Position numbers and translations under genes: made by a program
Shown: in pieces, positions 45,301-57,356 of the stretch
Numbering within the stretch: position 1 is the first letter of the stretch
Layout of the letters: each line of letters opens with the position of its first letter
Assembly (NCBI GenBank): GCA_023055425.1
Contig: JALGPY010000001.1
Location: 28,509,001-28,573,000, forward strand
Direction: 5' to 3'
DNA length: 64,000 nucleotides
From: Linanthus parryae
Taxonomy: Eukaryota; Streptophyta; Magnoliopsida; Ericales; Polemoniaceae
The notes under the pieces: generated by a model
The model's input: the letters and a program-made list of their open reading frames with translations, nothing else
Told to the model about the DNA's origin: nothing
Databases searched by the model: none

Positions 45301-48300
45301 GGAGTGCCTTACCTAGTGAGTGGCATATCGTATATGACGATAATGCTGAAGAAGAACCCTCTTTGCGTAGGAACGCTCTTTGGAGCGCACTCCGTCGACA
45401 ATTTGACATCGAAGGGGAGGCCATGGTGGTCACCACGCAAGATGATGATGAACCTAGGATATTGTCCCAGGATATTTCATCACCTGACAAGAAGGACTTT
45501 AGACCCTGGATGGAAGAAATGTATCTTCATGGAGTAACATGTCTTCCCATACTATTCGGAGTACTCTAGGGGGTTGCGTATTCGTAACGCAACAGCCGAT
45601 TAGTAGTGTAACGCAAATGGATTCACAAGATATATGATTTATCATAAGTAGATGTCCATAGTTAAGGGAATGTTCGTAGAGATGATGATCTCCGCGAGCA
45701 TGGAGGAACCGCTAGAAAATACCCTGTTCCTTAGTCCATTATGAGGAATTAGTCCCTCAAGGATCCTTCGGACAGTGGGAGTGACTTTCTAAGCGAGGTG
45801 CCCATCCATAGGGGTGAGAGCAAATTATGATCCTCCTATGCAAAGGAATTGCTCATAGGAGCATACCCCATCGACTGTTTGAAATCGAAGGGATGATCTT
45901 AAGGATAACCTTACATAAACGATAGGATAGGATACTATGCCTTATGGTTCCCTAATTATGAAGAACGAAAAGTAGCCTTTACAGGAAAAGTTAGAGTCTG
46001 TAAGGGACCAACCAAGTTTAAGACTAGGTTAACTTTTCCAACTGGATATTAGTCTATTGGAAATGAATGTATTTACAAAGACAGTCAGAGTGACACAGAC
46101 GGAAGCATATTAAGGCATACGACTTGCAGAGATATCGGTAATAGTTGTGATTATGGAAATAAGGCTCCATTCTCGATAATCGTGACGACTGAATTTCTCA
46201 ATAGAGAAATTAGAGAGGTGATCTGTATGACTCGACCACAGGGTTTTGAGATGTATGATCAAATGCACAATAAGGTGCAAGCTAATTGAGTCCATGTATG
46301 ATCTTAATTAGTCCTCTAAATCAGCAGTATTTTATCAATGGATGAAAAACTGCTGCATACAACTCTCAGTAGTAGAGAGTAGATGAACACGTCACTTATT
46401 ATCGATGACACACTATTTCCAGGAGAGTCTAAGGACTATTTCACATCCACTATAGGGTGGTTATCCTTTCGATTTGTGACGAAGGATATTAGTAGGGCGA
46501 GATGCACTCTCGTTCATTCAAAGGGACTTCTTATATTGACGCATAAGGCGGACAACAAGAAGATACTCTGAACGATTCCATGTAATGGACCCAATGCCAT
46601 GTGATACCTATAACTCGCTGCAGGATTTTACGAGCCTGAATATGTGCCCTAGAAGACACAATACAAGATTGACCAAATGACCAAAGTGCCCGATGCAGTG
46701 TGAGTCTGCTATATACTATGGTATATACTAAGACCCCACAATCCTTATGCAATCGGAAGAGTGGATTTCATGAAGTCTAACTTAAGACACTAGATTGCAA
46801 CCAAAAGGGTACTCTATACAAAGGATCACGTGCTATGACTATCGAAGATGATGCTTCGACTAGCCAGCTATGCATGCTAACTAGGGTGGGGACCTAGATA
46901 CACGTAGATCCGACTCAGACTATATTCCATTCTAGATGACATCGCATGGAACTGCAGCATAAGTGTTGCAAAATCGTATTAGACCGCTCCATCGATCATG
47001 GAAGCGAAGCACGATTGCATGTTCTGTCACCGGACATAAATATGTTTGGATAAGAAGGTTTATGATAAGCTTATGAGCTGTCAACCAACCTGCAAGTGCT
47101 AGCGTACGGCTATAGTACTTCTGATAAGGCCAAACATATAGATAGAGGTATTGTTTTTCACAAAAGGTGAAATAACTACCTGAAGAGTAATCTTGGAGTA
47201 GATCGACTACGGGCCAAAGTGTAGGCACCTCCCATTCCTAAACCACATAAGAATCGTCTTTGTGGACTGCTTTAGAAGATTGGGACTTGGTAGTCGATCA
47301 CTAGCGATATGATTGATGAGCATATGAGACATTGATAACTGGATTTTAATTGGATTTTTCATGCTACATGTTATTTCGATACGTGTATGATACGTTTACA
47401 TATCATGTACTAGCATAGAACATGTCGCGCGGACACTAGGTTGACTCTCTCACACGAGCAACCACCTTTACAACATCCTGGACAGTCTAGGTGAGTAGAA
47501 GATGAGACAGAATCCCGATAAATGCTAGAAGCCTATGATATGATGACTCCTTTCATATGAGGCGCATGGCCTATGACAAGAGCTGGACATCAATCAATAG
47601 TGCGAGACCCTGTCAGACGGATTCATTTGTCGCATTGGAATAAGTTCCAAAGTGAGATTGGTTTATGGCCATTCGAGCATGGTTACTACCCCGAACCATG
47701 TATAGTCTGCGTAGACAAAGCCAGATGAGAGAACTGATTTCGATTGCATATGTGCAACACTCAGTACTCGGGTTAATAGTCATATGGGCTGTTGGACTTA
47801 CATCTGTATAGTGGTCCCTATGGGATAGGACATGTGCTCTAATTAGAGTCCAAACACTATGGCGCACATCTTATGAGATAACGCGTGCTGATGAGTGACA
47901 TGAGGTGGCGAGTAGAACTAGTCCCTGAGATTCCTCGCCGTGTGAGCCTCGTCGATCATATAAGAATGATTGACACTGTATACCCTTAGTAATTTTATCC
48001 ATGTCGGGGAGAGACGGTTCGGTGGTGCTACCTTAGCGTGACACCTCACGGCTATGAATGATTCGGCCTACCAGGACATTGCTAGAAAAGCAGCTGACTC
48101 CGAATCAAAGCGACAATGGATGGAAAGGAAGATTCTCATTGCATCACTCTTTATCCTTTTCATTGGGCCCACCTACAAGATCTTATGGGATCATGAAGGA
48201 TATGAATGTAATAAAGGAGATATAGACTCATTGATGCACGACCTTCGGGACAAGGTAGGTGCTCATGGTCTACGAGATGACAATTGACAAAATCTGGGGG

Positions 48301-48316
48301 ATACGAGAGATATATA
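42381..48316 (+). other. Non-coding interior of LARD-like element
   Basis: No conserved retroelement domain. A short frame 45282-45569 (95 residues, MDLENSGSALPSEWHIVYDD...) lies in a block of about 250 bp (about 45190-45430) that recurs in diverged form at about 45660-45900: shared phrases are GAGGAACC(A/G)CTAGA, CAGTGGGAGTG and GA(A)ATCGAAGGG. Another frame, 48054-48287, is described separately. The rest holds only short random frames. Confidence 0.6.
48054..48287 (+). CDS. Small ORF with one predicted membrane segment, function unknown
   Basis: A 77-residue frame starts in the context GGCTATGAATG. A basic stretch (ESKRQWMERK) is followed by a hydrophobic segment of about 17 residues (ILIASLFILFIGPTYKIL) and a charged C-terminus. 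It lies 30 bp before the CACTA insertion. I do not recognise it. It could be the 3' remnant of an element-encoded protein, or chance. Confidence 0.25.
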   Translation: MNDSAYQDIARKAADSESKRQWMERKILIASLFILFIGPTYKILWDHEGYECNKGDIDSLMHDLRDKVGAHGLRDDN

Positions 48317-51300
48317 CACTACAACAAATATGACATTTGTTGACAGTTTTTTTGTCGACAGACGGTTTTATGTCGATGGTTACGCGATTAATCGACAATA
48401 TCAGAATTTGTCGATGTACATGATATTTTTTGTCGACCTTTTAGTTTTTATGTTATTCTTCCCAATAATGTGGTCAATATTTTGGGAGTATTTATTTGAT
48501 TTTGACATCTATTTACATAGTGACATATCTTTTTGTCAACTCCTGCTTTAAAAAATTGGAGGGTAAATAATTGTTGTTTACCGCCCTCCCAAATTGTGAG
48601 GAGGGAATAAAAAATTAAATTAATTCCGAAGCAGTAACACACGTTTCACTCTCACCCTCTCATACGACTCTCATCCTAAACCCTCAACCGGCGGCGATCA
48701 ATTCCTGCAACTCTCTCCATCCTCTCCGCTACGCCTCTCTCTCTCATCTCCCTCGCCCTCTCCATCATCACCTATTCAAGACCCGGTAAGCCCTCTCCAT
48801 CATCACCTATTCAAGACCTGGTAAGCCCCTCTCATCTCCGTCGCCCTCGCCCTCGTCCTCGCTATCAGTGGTTTCATCGTCATCGCCATCGCCGTATCTA
48901 TCAATGGTTTCGCCAGGTACGTGTATGTCTCTCTGAATCTGCGAATTTGTGTATACCATCGTCAACGCCCGGTCTGATTTGGCTGTCGATTGTGGGTTTT
49001 CTTTAGGGAATCGCACGGTTCATGTACGTCTTCGTCTCCTGATTAATCGTCTTTGCCTTCTTCGTCTTCTTAATTAGGGTTTACAGGTTCGATTCCAGTT
49101 TCATCCTCCTCCTAGGGTTTTTGCTTCAAGCCTTCAATTTTTGATCTGCGAATTCGGTTTTAGTTGGAAGTTGCGATCTCGAGCCCGCTACAACGTCGTG
49201 TTTTCCTCATTCAAAAATTAAAATCGAGGAAGGTAGCAGCCCTTGGCGCTTCATGATCCTCTTCGTTTGCTTCGTCTGAGTCTCTCCTCTGCTGCAACTT
49301 TGGGTATGTGATGTTGTTGTTTAGCTTGAAGTTATGATTTATAAGTGTGTGTTTTTATTGATATAGGTCTGCTAAAGCGCTGGTTAGCAATATCTACGGG
49401 TAGCTCCAAGCTATCCAGATCTGAAATTGCAGGTAATTTCAATTTTACTCTGTTAATTTTTTGAGTTCAATTGCCCTAAGCTATCTATAAACTTCTTCTT
49501 CCTGCTCATAACATGGATTCCAAAACAAATGCATTTTTATTCAGAAATTTTGTTGTAATTGAACATAAAAGTTTGTTGATTAGATGTCTATTCTAAAGAA
49601 AGAAATAATGTGTTCCTAACAAGCATATTGTTATGGCAGAGTTGAATGGGAAAATTAAGGATCTAACCATGTAACTACAGTACAATTAAAATTGAAGGTT
49701 TGGACTCTGAACTGGAATGCGAAGGAAGGGAAAGTTGTTCTAAATCTGAGTTGTTGCTACCTTACACTGTTGCCAGAGACTTAGTCTCAGAATTGTCTGA
49801 CTCCAGATTTTCAATCCCATTTAATTTCGTATTAAACATGGGTGGACCACTTAAACATGGCTTCGATTTCTTTCCTGTTAGGTCATTGTGATTTCTTAAT
49901 CGATTTTTTCATTGTCGATTTGTTTTCGTTCTTCTCAGGTTCGCCGCCTTTGTTTCTGTACTCAGGTTTATCTACTCCAGATCTTCAATCCTATTTGATT
50001 TCGTATTAAACATGGGTAGACCATTGCATAACAGCTAGAGCAATGCCGATAAAATATTTCCATTGCATCTGACATGTGTTGCTAGGATTTGGAAGATTGA
50101 ACTGACAACATTCTTTACTTGCATTTTGTATCCTGCTTGTCATCATTTAGGATGATTATCAAAAAGTTATATCGTGCTCATTGAACATGCTACCAACAAT
50201 GTAATCTGACTGTGTTATCCCATGTATATTTGTTGTACCCTGGTATCAAGGATTTGAGTGCGCGATTGTCTCTGTATTATTGGACATGATTGCGGAGATT
50301 CTTTATTTCCAGTCAAAATGGTTGTCTTATTGGTTTATATTGTCTTTACAGTCACTTGGCTATGATCTGCTCGTCAAAGTGGTTGTCTTATTGGTTTATA
50401 TTGTCTTCGTGATTGCATTGTTAGTTCCAAACATTCATTTTTATTAGTATTTTTTTGTTTGTTAATACTGGGTGTGCCAGAAGTAGAACATCACATAGTA
50501 ATTAACATGGTGGACGCAGTCAGATCAGAAAGTATTCACTGGTCAGCCTTTTCAGCCTTCAGAGGCAATCTAAATTTGTTGTTTTTTATCCATTCATTCA
50601 GTTTTCTGTTATTTTTTACTGCTTTGACATCAAATTACTCTGATTGTGGAACTGTGCCTGCTTATTTACTTTAATTTTGCAGGTAAGATTATTATTGGGG
50701 CATGAATTAACCCCAATGGTACTCCTTGATTAAAAGATTTGGTGGACTGAACCAATCGACTAAGTTATTAACTTAGCTTTAGCCCTTCAGGTAAGAAAGT
50801 CTCCAGCTATATTGTGCTTCCACCTTAATGTATTCAATAGTTGAAGGCTAATTTCAGTCAGAGTATGGTCTAAGGGGCTTCAGTTTGTTCAACTTTGATC
50901 ACTTAGTGTTAGATAACTTTCATCTTGACTTGCAGACTGGGGTGTGGTGTTTGTATTTGGAGTACTACTTAGCCACGACTGAACGTGCAATTTTGGGTTT
51001 CTTTTTGTCCTTTAGCAATGTTGCTTTTGTGGGTCTACTGAATATAATCTCCAATTTATGTGAAGTCATTTTCTATCAGTATGAGACATTGGAGAATCCA
51101 TGATAGTTTGAGGAGTTATAATGCTATACATGTTACCAAATTTCAGGCTCCAATTGGTAAAATTCCATATTTCGAACCAAAAATTTCTTTACATTTTGTT
51201 CATATTCCATGTTACCTCCTACCCGCTCACCCTTCCACGCAGCCCTCCCGACGCCTCTCCTCGGAGCACTCCCTCGGATACAGGTATGTATCTTCCTCTC

Positions 51301-53216
51301 CAGGTTTCTCTTCTTCATCTTCTTCATCTTCTTAACAATAGAGACTCGATACAGGTTGGAATAGGGGTTTATTGTTTTCGGCATCTCATCCATCAATCCC
51401 GCTCGCATCACAGACGATGCCATAGCTTGGCCCCAGATCAGGTTTGTCCAGTCGTTTCGATTCTAGGCTTTCCCTTTTCTGATTTTGGAACGGTGCATGT
51501 TATATTAATTTCAAATTCACAGGAGAAGTTTATCGCTGTTGCAGTCAATGCCAAAATTCTTCGTCATTTCGCCTCATAATTCTTGGTAAGCTGTCAAGGG
51601 TACACTTCATAATTCTATTTTCAGAAGCTGTATTGGTTAATCTTTGGAAGAGGAAACCGGAGCGTGTCTCTAAGTCGTGCTCTAAAATCTAGCTCGGCCT
51701 TGGCTCATTTAAAAACCAGGGTGGAGTCTTGCAGCCCTAGCTGCTCATAGTACCAAAATTAACTTCAGAATTCAGAAAGAGCTCTTTGGATAGTAACTTA
51801 TCTGGAAAACAACCCTCTGTGTACCAGGATTTGAGAACTTTTTGACTGGAACGATGAACTCACTTTCTCATTTCTCTTGTCCCGAACAGCACTTCAGGAT
51901 ATGATAAGTGAGAAAGTGAAGATTCATTGACCTCTATGTTTGTGCATTTAGAATGTTCCTGTCATATGCCCCCATTATCTCTCACGCTGTTTGAAGGGTT
52001 TTTCATGAGGTAACTGGTATTATATTTGACCATCCATGTTGAATACACTTCTTATCTCCTGAGGTGGATTTCAATTTTCAGGTGCTGCTTCTTAACTGTA
52101 ATACGTGTCGTTGGTGGAGAAGGTCTTTCACTCCTTGTCTGTTGGATGTGTTGGTTTTTCACTCCTTGTCTGTTGGGGTTCTATTTTTTTATCATGTCTA
52201 ACACTGCCTGAACGGTGATTAGGGAACCACCCTGCATAGCTTTAGGCTTCATGATACTGAAAGCTTCGGTATACTCGACACACGTGTTTCTTGCTAGGAA
52301 GAGGTGGATAGTAGTTATTCTCTTAGTTGCATGGGAAATTGCAATTCGTACCTGTAAATATTATTTCCGTATTCATTTGCACGTCGAATGTTTTAATGTT
52401 TGATACTTTTTCTCACCTAACTATTTGACTGATTATTTTTTTCAGGATTTCGTGAATGGAGTAGCCTAGTTAGGGCATGGACGGAACCACCAGCAGTGAA
52501 AATCCCCGCCTACTTCTAGTTTTTGAATTGGGCAAACATATGGAGTACGACTCTTAGTTTTTGCAGTTAAACTCCTTTAAACATGGACATGCTACTAGAA
52601 CTGAGCAGTATGCTCTTAGTTGTCGATGCAAAACAATATTTATGTAATTTATATTGTTTATGATGTAAAATGCCAAGTTATGGCTTGTTGATTATGTACA
52701 TCTTTGAGTAAAATTATTATGCAAAACACTTATTATGCAGTATATGTAGTTTGGTTTCTAATGTAAAAAATGTCAGTTATGGAGGGTTGATTATGAATTT
52801 GAGCACAGTTGTGCAAGTTTATGAGTCCTGTTTGGTTTCTTGGTGCATTTTTTTTTATTTCGTCGTGATACAGGCGACAAACATGTATGTCGCCAGAAAG
52901 ATGTAAAAGTGAGAAAACATGTCTACTGGTGACAAACAGAATTTGTCACCTATGTACATAAACTACAAAATTTACTTGTCGGTAGTTATACTAGAGACAG
53001 AAAATGTTTGTTGTTAGATTTAAACTGTCGACAAAAAATTATGTCGCTTTTTTTTTTCTGCCGACGTAATTGAGATTTGTCGGCCTTAATACTAACGACC
53101 GACTTGTAGTGACCATTTTCCGTCAAAAAATTATTTGTCGGTAGAATTTCTACCGACATATTTGGCCTTTCTAGCGACAATTTTTTCTGTCAACGGAGGC
53201 CGAATTTGTTGTAGTG
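48317..53216. mobile_element. Non-autonomous CACTA (En/Spm) transposon, 4.9 kb
   Basis: Perfect 13-bp inverted ends CACTACAACAAAT, flanked by ATA on both sides (48314-48316, 53217-53219), the 3-bp duplication of CACTA elements. The outer 200-300 bp on each side are dense in TGTCG/CGACA words, the usual transposase-binding subterminal repeats. No transposase domain is visible. The interior has a C/T-rich leader-like block (48640-48860), and several direct repeats: 35 bp in tandem at 48756-48825, about 35 bp at 50312 and 50372, and about 45 bp at about 49801 and 49976. Confidence 0.93.
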
Positions 53217-53421
53217 ATATACGTATTTCATTATTACTTGAGGTTGAGTGCGCCTGCTGCTAGCTCGTCTCGTATGAGTTTAGAGTATGGAACTCCCGAA
53301 ATGCAGGTTCTCTCACAGTCACACACCAAGGCCACATAACACTTTGGCAGATGATAATAGTTGGAGATTGAGGGAGACTAGAACTACTGTATTTGTGCAA
53401 CCCCACTGTGCGAGTGGGAGA

Positions 53422-53887
53422 TGTTAGCATTATGTGCGCCCATGTGGGGTGCACAATGCAATTATCCTAAACTTATGGGTTTAGGTGAGACAAGCTCAAA
53501 CCTTATGGGGTTAGTAGCAAGGACAAACCCTAGGGGGTAACGTTGCAATTAGTTATAAGTCTGTCTATATAAGGAGACAACCTCCTAGATTATTATGTGT
53601 GCTAGAGACATAATAATACACACTACTGTAGAGATCATGTGCTGATCATAATACAGTAAACCCTAGACTCTCTCTCTAACTAGCCTCCATTGGTGGAACT
53701 TGGTGTGGATTAGAGCTTTCGTCCTAGTGATTCGAGCCAGACTGTGGGAGCAAGAAGGGCACGTGAAAGCAAGCATCTTAAGATCATCCGTTGTGCATAG
53801 GAGCTAAGGAAGACAAGGTAAACACATGAATCTTCCGCTATAATTCATGTTGTAGATCTGTATGTGATAGATCATGTTCGTCCTTCA
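53422..53887 (+). repeat. 3' LTR of LARD-like element
   Basis: 466 bp, matching 41374-41839. Preceded by the purine tract at 53411-53421. Confidence 0.95.
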
Positions 53888-53892
53888 AGAAC

Positions 53893-54488
53893 ACAACACC
53901 CGACAAGAATGCTAGCCTCCCACAGTGTAGGATGTAATTAAGAGATGGAGGAAGCCGGGTCCTGGCTTGATAAAAGCTTATTCCGATGGTGCGTGGTGTC
54001 CCTACACAAGGCATGCTGGTATTGGCGTCGTAACCGAGATTCTGAGGGCATAATGTTATCGACTTTGTCCTGATCCATTCCGTTTGGTATGTCGGCAAAG
54101 CATGTTGAAGGATTAGCTGCGACTTAGGCCATTCGATTGGGATTGGAACTTAACTGCCCACAACTAATTCTTGAAGGGGATGTAAAGTGTTTGATTGACC
54201 AGTTCAATCGGGCAAGAACAGGTTTAACCGGGGAAGATCTGACGGAAGCTGAAATGGTAGTTGAAGAGGGTAACGTGCCCGTGACTTGTCGTGCTTGAGG
54301 TTGTTTTCAGTAATCACAATACAAAAAATGTGGCGCACTCACTAGACGAGTTTGCAAAAAATGATCAGGTGAACCTTTGATTTTCAATAGACCAAGTTCC
54401 TTTATGGTTTCATGATTGTATAGCTAGAGATATTCCTCTTGTAATGGCCCCAGTTTAGTGCAATAGATCTTCGAATTGCTCAAAAAAA
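53893..54488 (+). pseudogene. Second LINE, piece 3: RNase H and A tail
   Basis: Continues from 41373. RNase H-like blocks are GLIKAYSDGAW (catalytic Asp), AGIGVVTRDSEG, SAKHVEGLAAT (catalytic Glu) and LILEGDVKCLIDQFN. The frame is broken by stops. An A7 run at 54482-54488 marks the probable 3' end. Across its three pieces the LINE would be about 2.8 kb without the insertions. Confidence 0.82.
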
Positions 54489-55801
54489 TAACTAACCGGT
54501 CGAAGCAAAAGGAATTTGTGTTTGCTTTTCCTGGGAAGATAAGGAGCAAACATGCAATTGATGGTGATGCCCGGATTTAATTATAGCACACGCATCGTGT
54601 GTGCTTAATATGCTAGTAGTTTAAAATAGCCCACCTCTGTAATATGGTTGATGTTTCATACCAATGTATGTGTGAACGTAGTCAACGTACCGCAACAATA
54701 ACCGTTAAAATAATATTGCAAGTAGATAAACTTTTCTATTTAATATTTTTGGAAAAATCAAAGAAGGAAGTACCAAACGAAGTAGACTGTATACTTAAGA
54801 ATTGTAGAGCTTTCAAGATTTTCAATAAACAAAAATCAATTATGGCTTACTCACTCTCTATGCCTAATGTATACCTGCCCCTGGCTGCTTCAATTTATTA
54901 ATTTTGACATGATATATAATTTCTTAATCTCATGTGAAATCAGATCTTAAAGAACCGAAAATTCATGGAATCTCTTCTAGAAAACTGAACCGAAAGTCCA
55001 AGAATAATCCAATTCATGGAATGAAAATTAGAGTTTCTTACATGAAGGTATCAATACTATATCATTAGAACTACTAAACAGAGAAGTCTGCACAGTAGCA
55101 TAGGCTTGCTACTTGGCTTACCTGATGCAAATTGCAGGAATTTGGTTACATGTATTACGGGTTGATGTTTGTTTTACTGATGGCCTTAGTTAGGTGTTTT
55201 TAAATAACTTATTATGTTGTGGATTGAAGCTGATATATTTTGAAAGATGTGCTCTAAATGCTCGTAAACTCTACATTTAGGTGGTTCTTGTTTTAATTTT
55301 TGCTCAAATGCGATGGATTTTTCACACATATTAATGGAATTTTTCTGTGCTAACTCATAAACTTGGTTAACATACATTTTTATATTTTGTGCTCAAATGC
55401 GATGGATTTTTCACACATACTAATGAAATTTTTCTCTGCTAACTCATAAACTTGGTTAACATACATTTTTATAATATATGCCTCCTCATTGATGTCTGCT
55501 TTAGGCCTCTATAAGGGCTGGGCTGGCCCTGAACATAACAGTATAAACTCACATACCATTAAAGTAAAATGTATGGCTCTAACGAGTAAATAGACGTAAG
55601 CCTTGCATACAACTTTACCCACTACAAAAATGTGTGAGCGAGAAGTAACTAATGGCGGAAGTACCTAGCTACCATCCCTAGAATCCTCAAACAAAAGACC
55701 AAAGAAACTAAGAGCGGAAGTACCTAGCTACCGTTCCTAGAGTGCTCAAACAAAAGACGAATAATGACAAGGGGATCTTTCTGTAGTAACACCATATTCT
55801 G
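54489..55801. other. Spacer with a local tandem duplication
   Basis: No gene found. An 85-bp block is repeated head to tail (about 55301-55385 and 55386-55472; shared phrase GCTCAAATGCGATGGATTTT). A shorter repeat, GCGGAAGTACCTAGCTACC, occurs near 55652 and 55712. Confidence 0.6.
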
Positions 55802-56173
55802 TGTTATGATCCGGCCAGAGTTTAGAGAACGATGATAATAGACGAAATAAGAACACAAGTGCACACACGATATAACGTGGTTCACTAGCACGGTGTTAGC
55901 TACCTCCACGATCCGAAAACTATTGTTTATTAGAGAGAAACACCACGAATACAACCCACATTATGGCCAAAACAACCAACAATGTTTAGACACAACTTAG
56001 GTCCCTTATATAGACATATAGAACCGACTTAGTGCCCAAGACATCCCAAAACGACTATAGAACAAATAAGGAAACAACCCAGAAACTGCCAAAGTTTGCT
56101 ACCCCAATTTGTTTCCTAAATCTCTTAGTCGCCTTTGACTATTGCCGCCTTTGACTTCAAGTCATATTCAACA
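55802..56173 (-). repeat. Copia LTR (solo or truncated element)
   Basis: 372 bp beginning TGTTATGATCC and ending ATTCAACA, followed by AATCTCCACCTTAACTTGAA. This is the same polypurine tract, inverted, that follows the left LTR of the Copia at 2082-6882. It also shares the GTGGTTC...GCTACCTCCACG block. It is therefore the 3' LTR of a related but distinct minus-strand element. No partner LTR with TSD was found. Confidence 0.7.
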
Positions 56174-56918
56174 AATCTCCACCTTAACTTGAATCATGTC
56201 AGCAACTTGAACCTGAACTGATGCTTCTCTCCAATAATCAACCCCAAACGTTTCGCAGCTGTATGCGAAACCCTCACGTCACAAGTTGCTCCAACTTCGC
56301 AAAGTTCCTGCAACGATTGCCCCCAGCGATGCTCTGAATCCCGTCTAGTTCCTGCTATCGAACCCTATCGATGCTCCAACTACGGCCGAGTTCCTGCAAT
56401 CGAAATCCCTGTTTGTTGTTCCTGAAGGGAGGTGAATCCCTGGACCAGTTCGATTGCATGTCTGCTATACCGTTTAAAATTTGTTTCAACATGAACGCTA
56501 TAAACCCTACTAGGCGGAATTAGGGTTCATACCTGCGTCCAAGCTATCTGATGTAGTTCTGAAAACACTCCTTATCTTCTCCCGTATTCCTGAAGTTCCT
56601 CCTGGATGCAAGTGTGGGCTTGCTGCTTACAGAATCCTTCTTAGCCTCCAGACGAATTGCTCTCACTCTCGAAACCCCAGATTTCGGTGTGTATCTAAAG
56701 CATCCGAATTCTGAAGACTAAGGACACTTATATAGGCTATGGGAGGGACCTGGAGGAGAAAATACGAATCAGGCTCCTAACTTTATTAGGACTTCAGGTT
56801 CCACCCGAACCTAGTCCGAATAAAGTTAATAACAGTTAGTACCGCTAAATAACTGTTATTGCACTCCTGTCCATATTCAAAACCAAAAGAACACTGAGGT
56901 AATGGTAAACTGTCTGAT
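56174..56918 (-). other. Remnant with a minus-strand promoter-like segment
   Basis: The first part continues the Copia 3' region without readable pol. On the minus strand, CTATATAAG at about 56729-56737 is followed by about 150 bp of leader-like sequence and a splice-donor-like GCAG/GTATGA near 56532. I cannot say whether this is another LTR or a host leader. Confidence 0.3.
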
Positions 56919-56999
56919 TTCAAAACCAAAAGAAGCTCTTTCAGATTATCTTAGAACAATACTTTTAAATGAAGAAGATTATCTGAAAGAATTAGACTT

Positions 57000-57356
57000 T
57001 TGAAAGAAAAATTTCATGAGCAAGCAAAAGAGAATCTACAACTTGTTTGTCTAAATCAGAATCTTGAAATCTCTCAGAAGAAAATTGACAGTGATTTCAA
57101 GGCCTTGAAAACCAGTTTCAAAGCCTTGAAAACACAAGTCAAGGAAGTAGTCACTGAGAACCCTTTACTGAGTAACAGTCTTGTTAATCAGAGACATCAG
57201 GATGATGAATTACATAAACAAAAGACTACTCTTGCTAAGAAACTTCAAGAATCTGAATTAATCAAAGTCAAGCTTGCAGGCTCAGAAAACAAGTTAAACT
57301 TGATTCTTGAAGGAAGTTCAAAGTCTGTTCCTAAAACTGGTATTGGATACAATTAA
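57000..57356 (+). pseudogene. gag: SIRE-B gag, C-terminal coiled-coil part
   Basis: 118 residues remain, rich in Lys, Glu and Leu, with heptad-like spacing (LQLVCLNQNLEISQKKI, then LAKKLQESELIKVKLAGSENK). Two FKALKT units are encoded by the palindrome repeat. Downstream, at about 57420, FHFCNKISHIMRN is a degenerate CCHC zinc knuckle with a missing Cys. Confidence 0.7.

Larger units (their letters stand above)
41374..53887 (+). mobile_element. Large retrotransposon derivative (LARD-like), 12.5 kb including a nested CACTA
   Basis: Two 466-bp LTRs (41374-41839, 53422-53887) begin TGTTAGCATTATG and end CGTCCTTCA. They are flanked by exact AGAAC copies (41369-41373, 53888-53892). A primer site TGGTATCAGAGCC follows the 5' LTR and a purine tract GAGTGGGAGA precedes the 3' LTR, so the element is read on the plus strand. 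The interior, without the 4.9-kb CACTA, is about 6.7 kb and shows no gag, protease, integrase or RT that I can recognise. It would depend on a partner element. By eye the LTRs differ at about 11 sites (97-98% identity). It interrupts the LINE RNase H. Confidence 0.93.

Noticed and set aside
49700..51579. Short plus-strand frames in the CACTA interior as transposase exons
   Set aside because: No DDE-type or other transposase motif, no consistent splice pattern.
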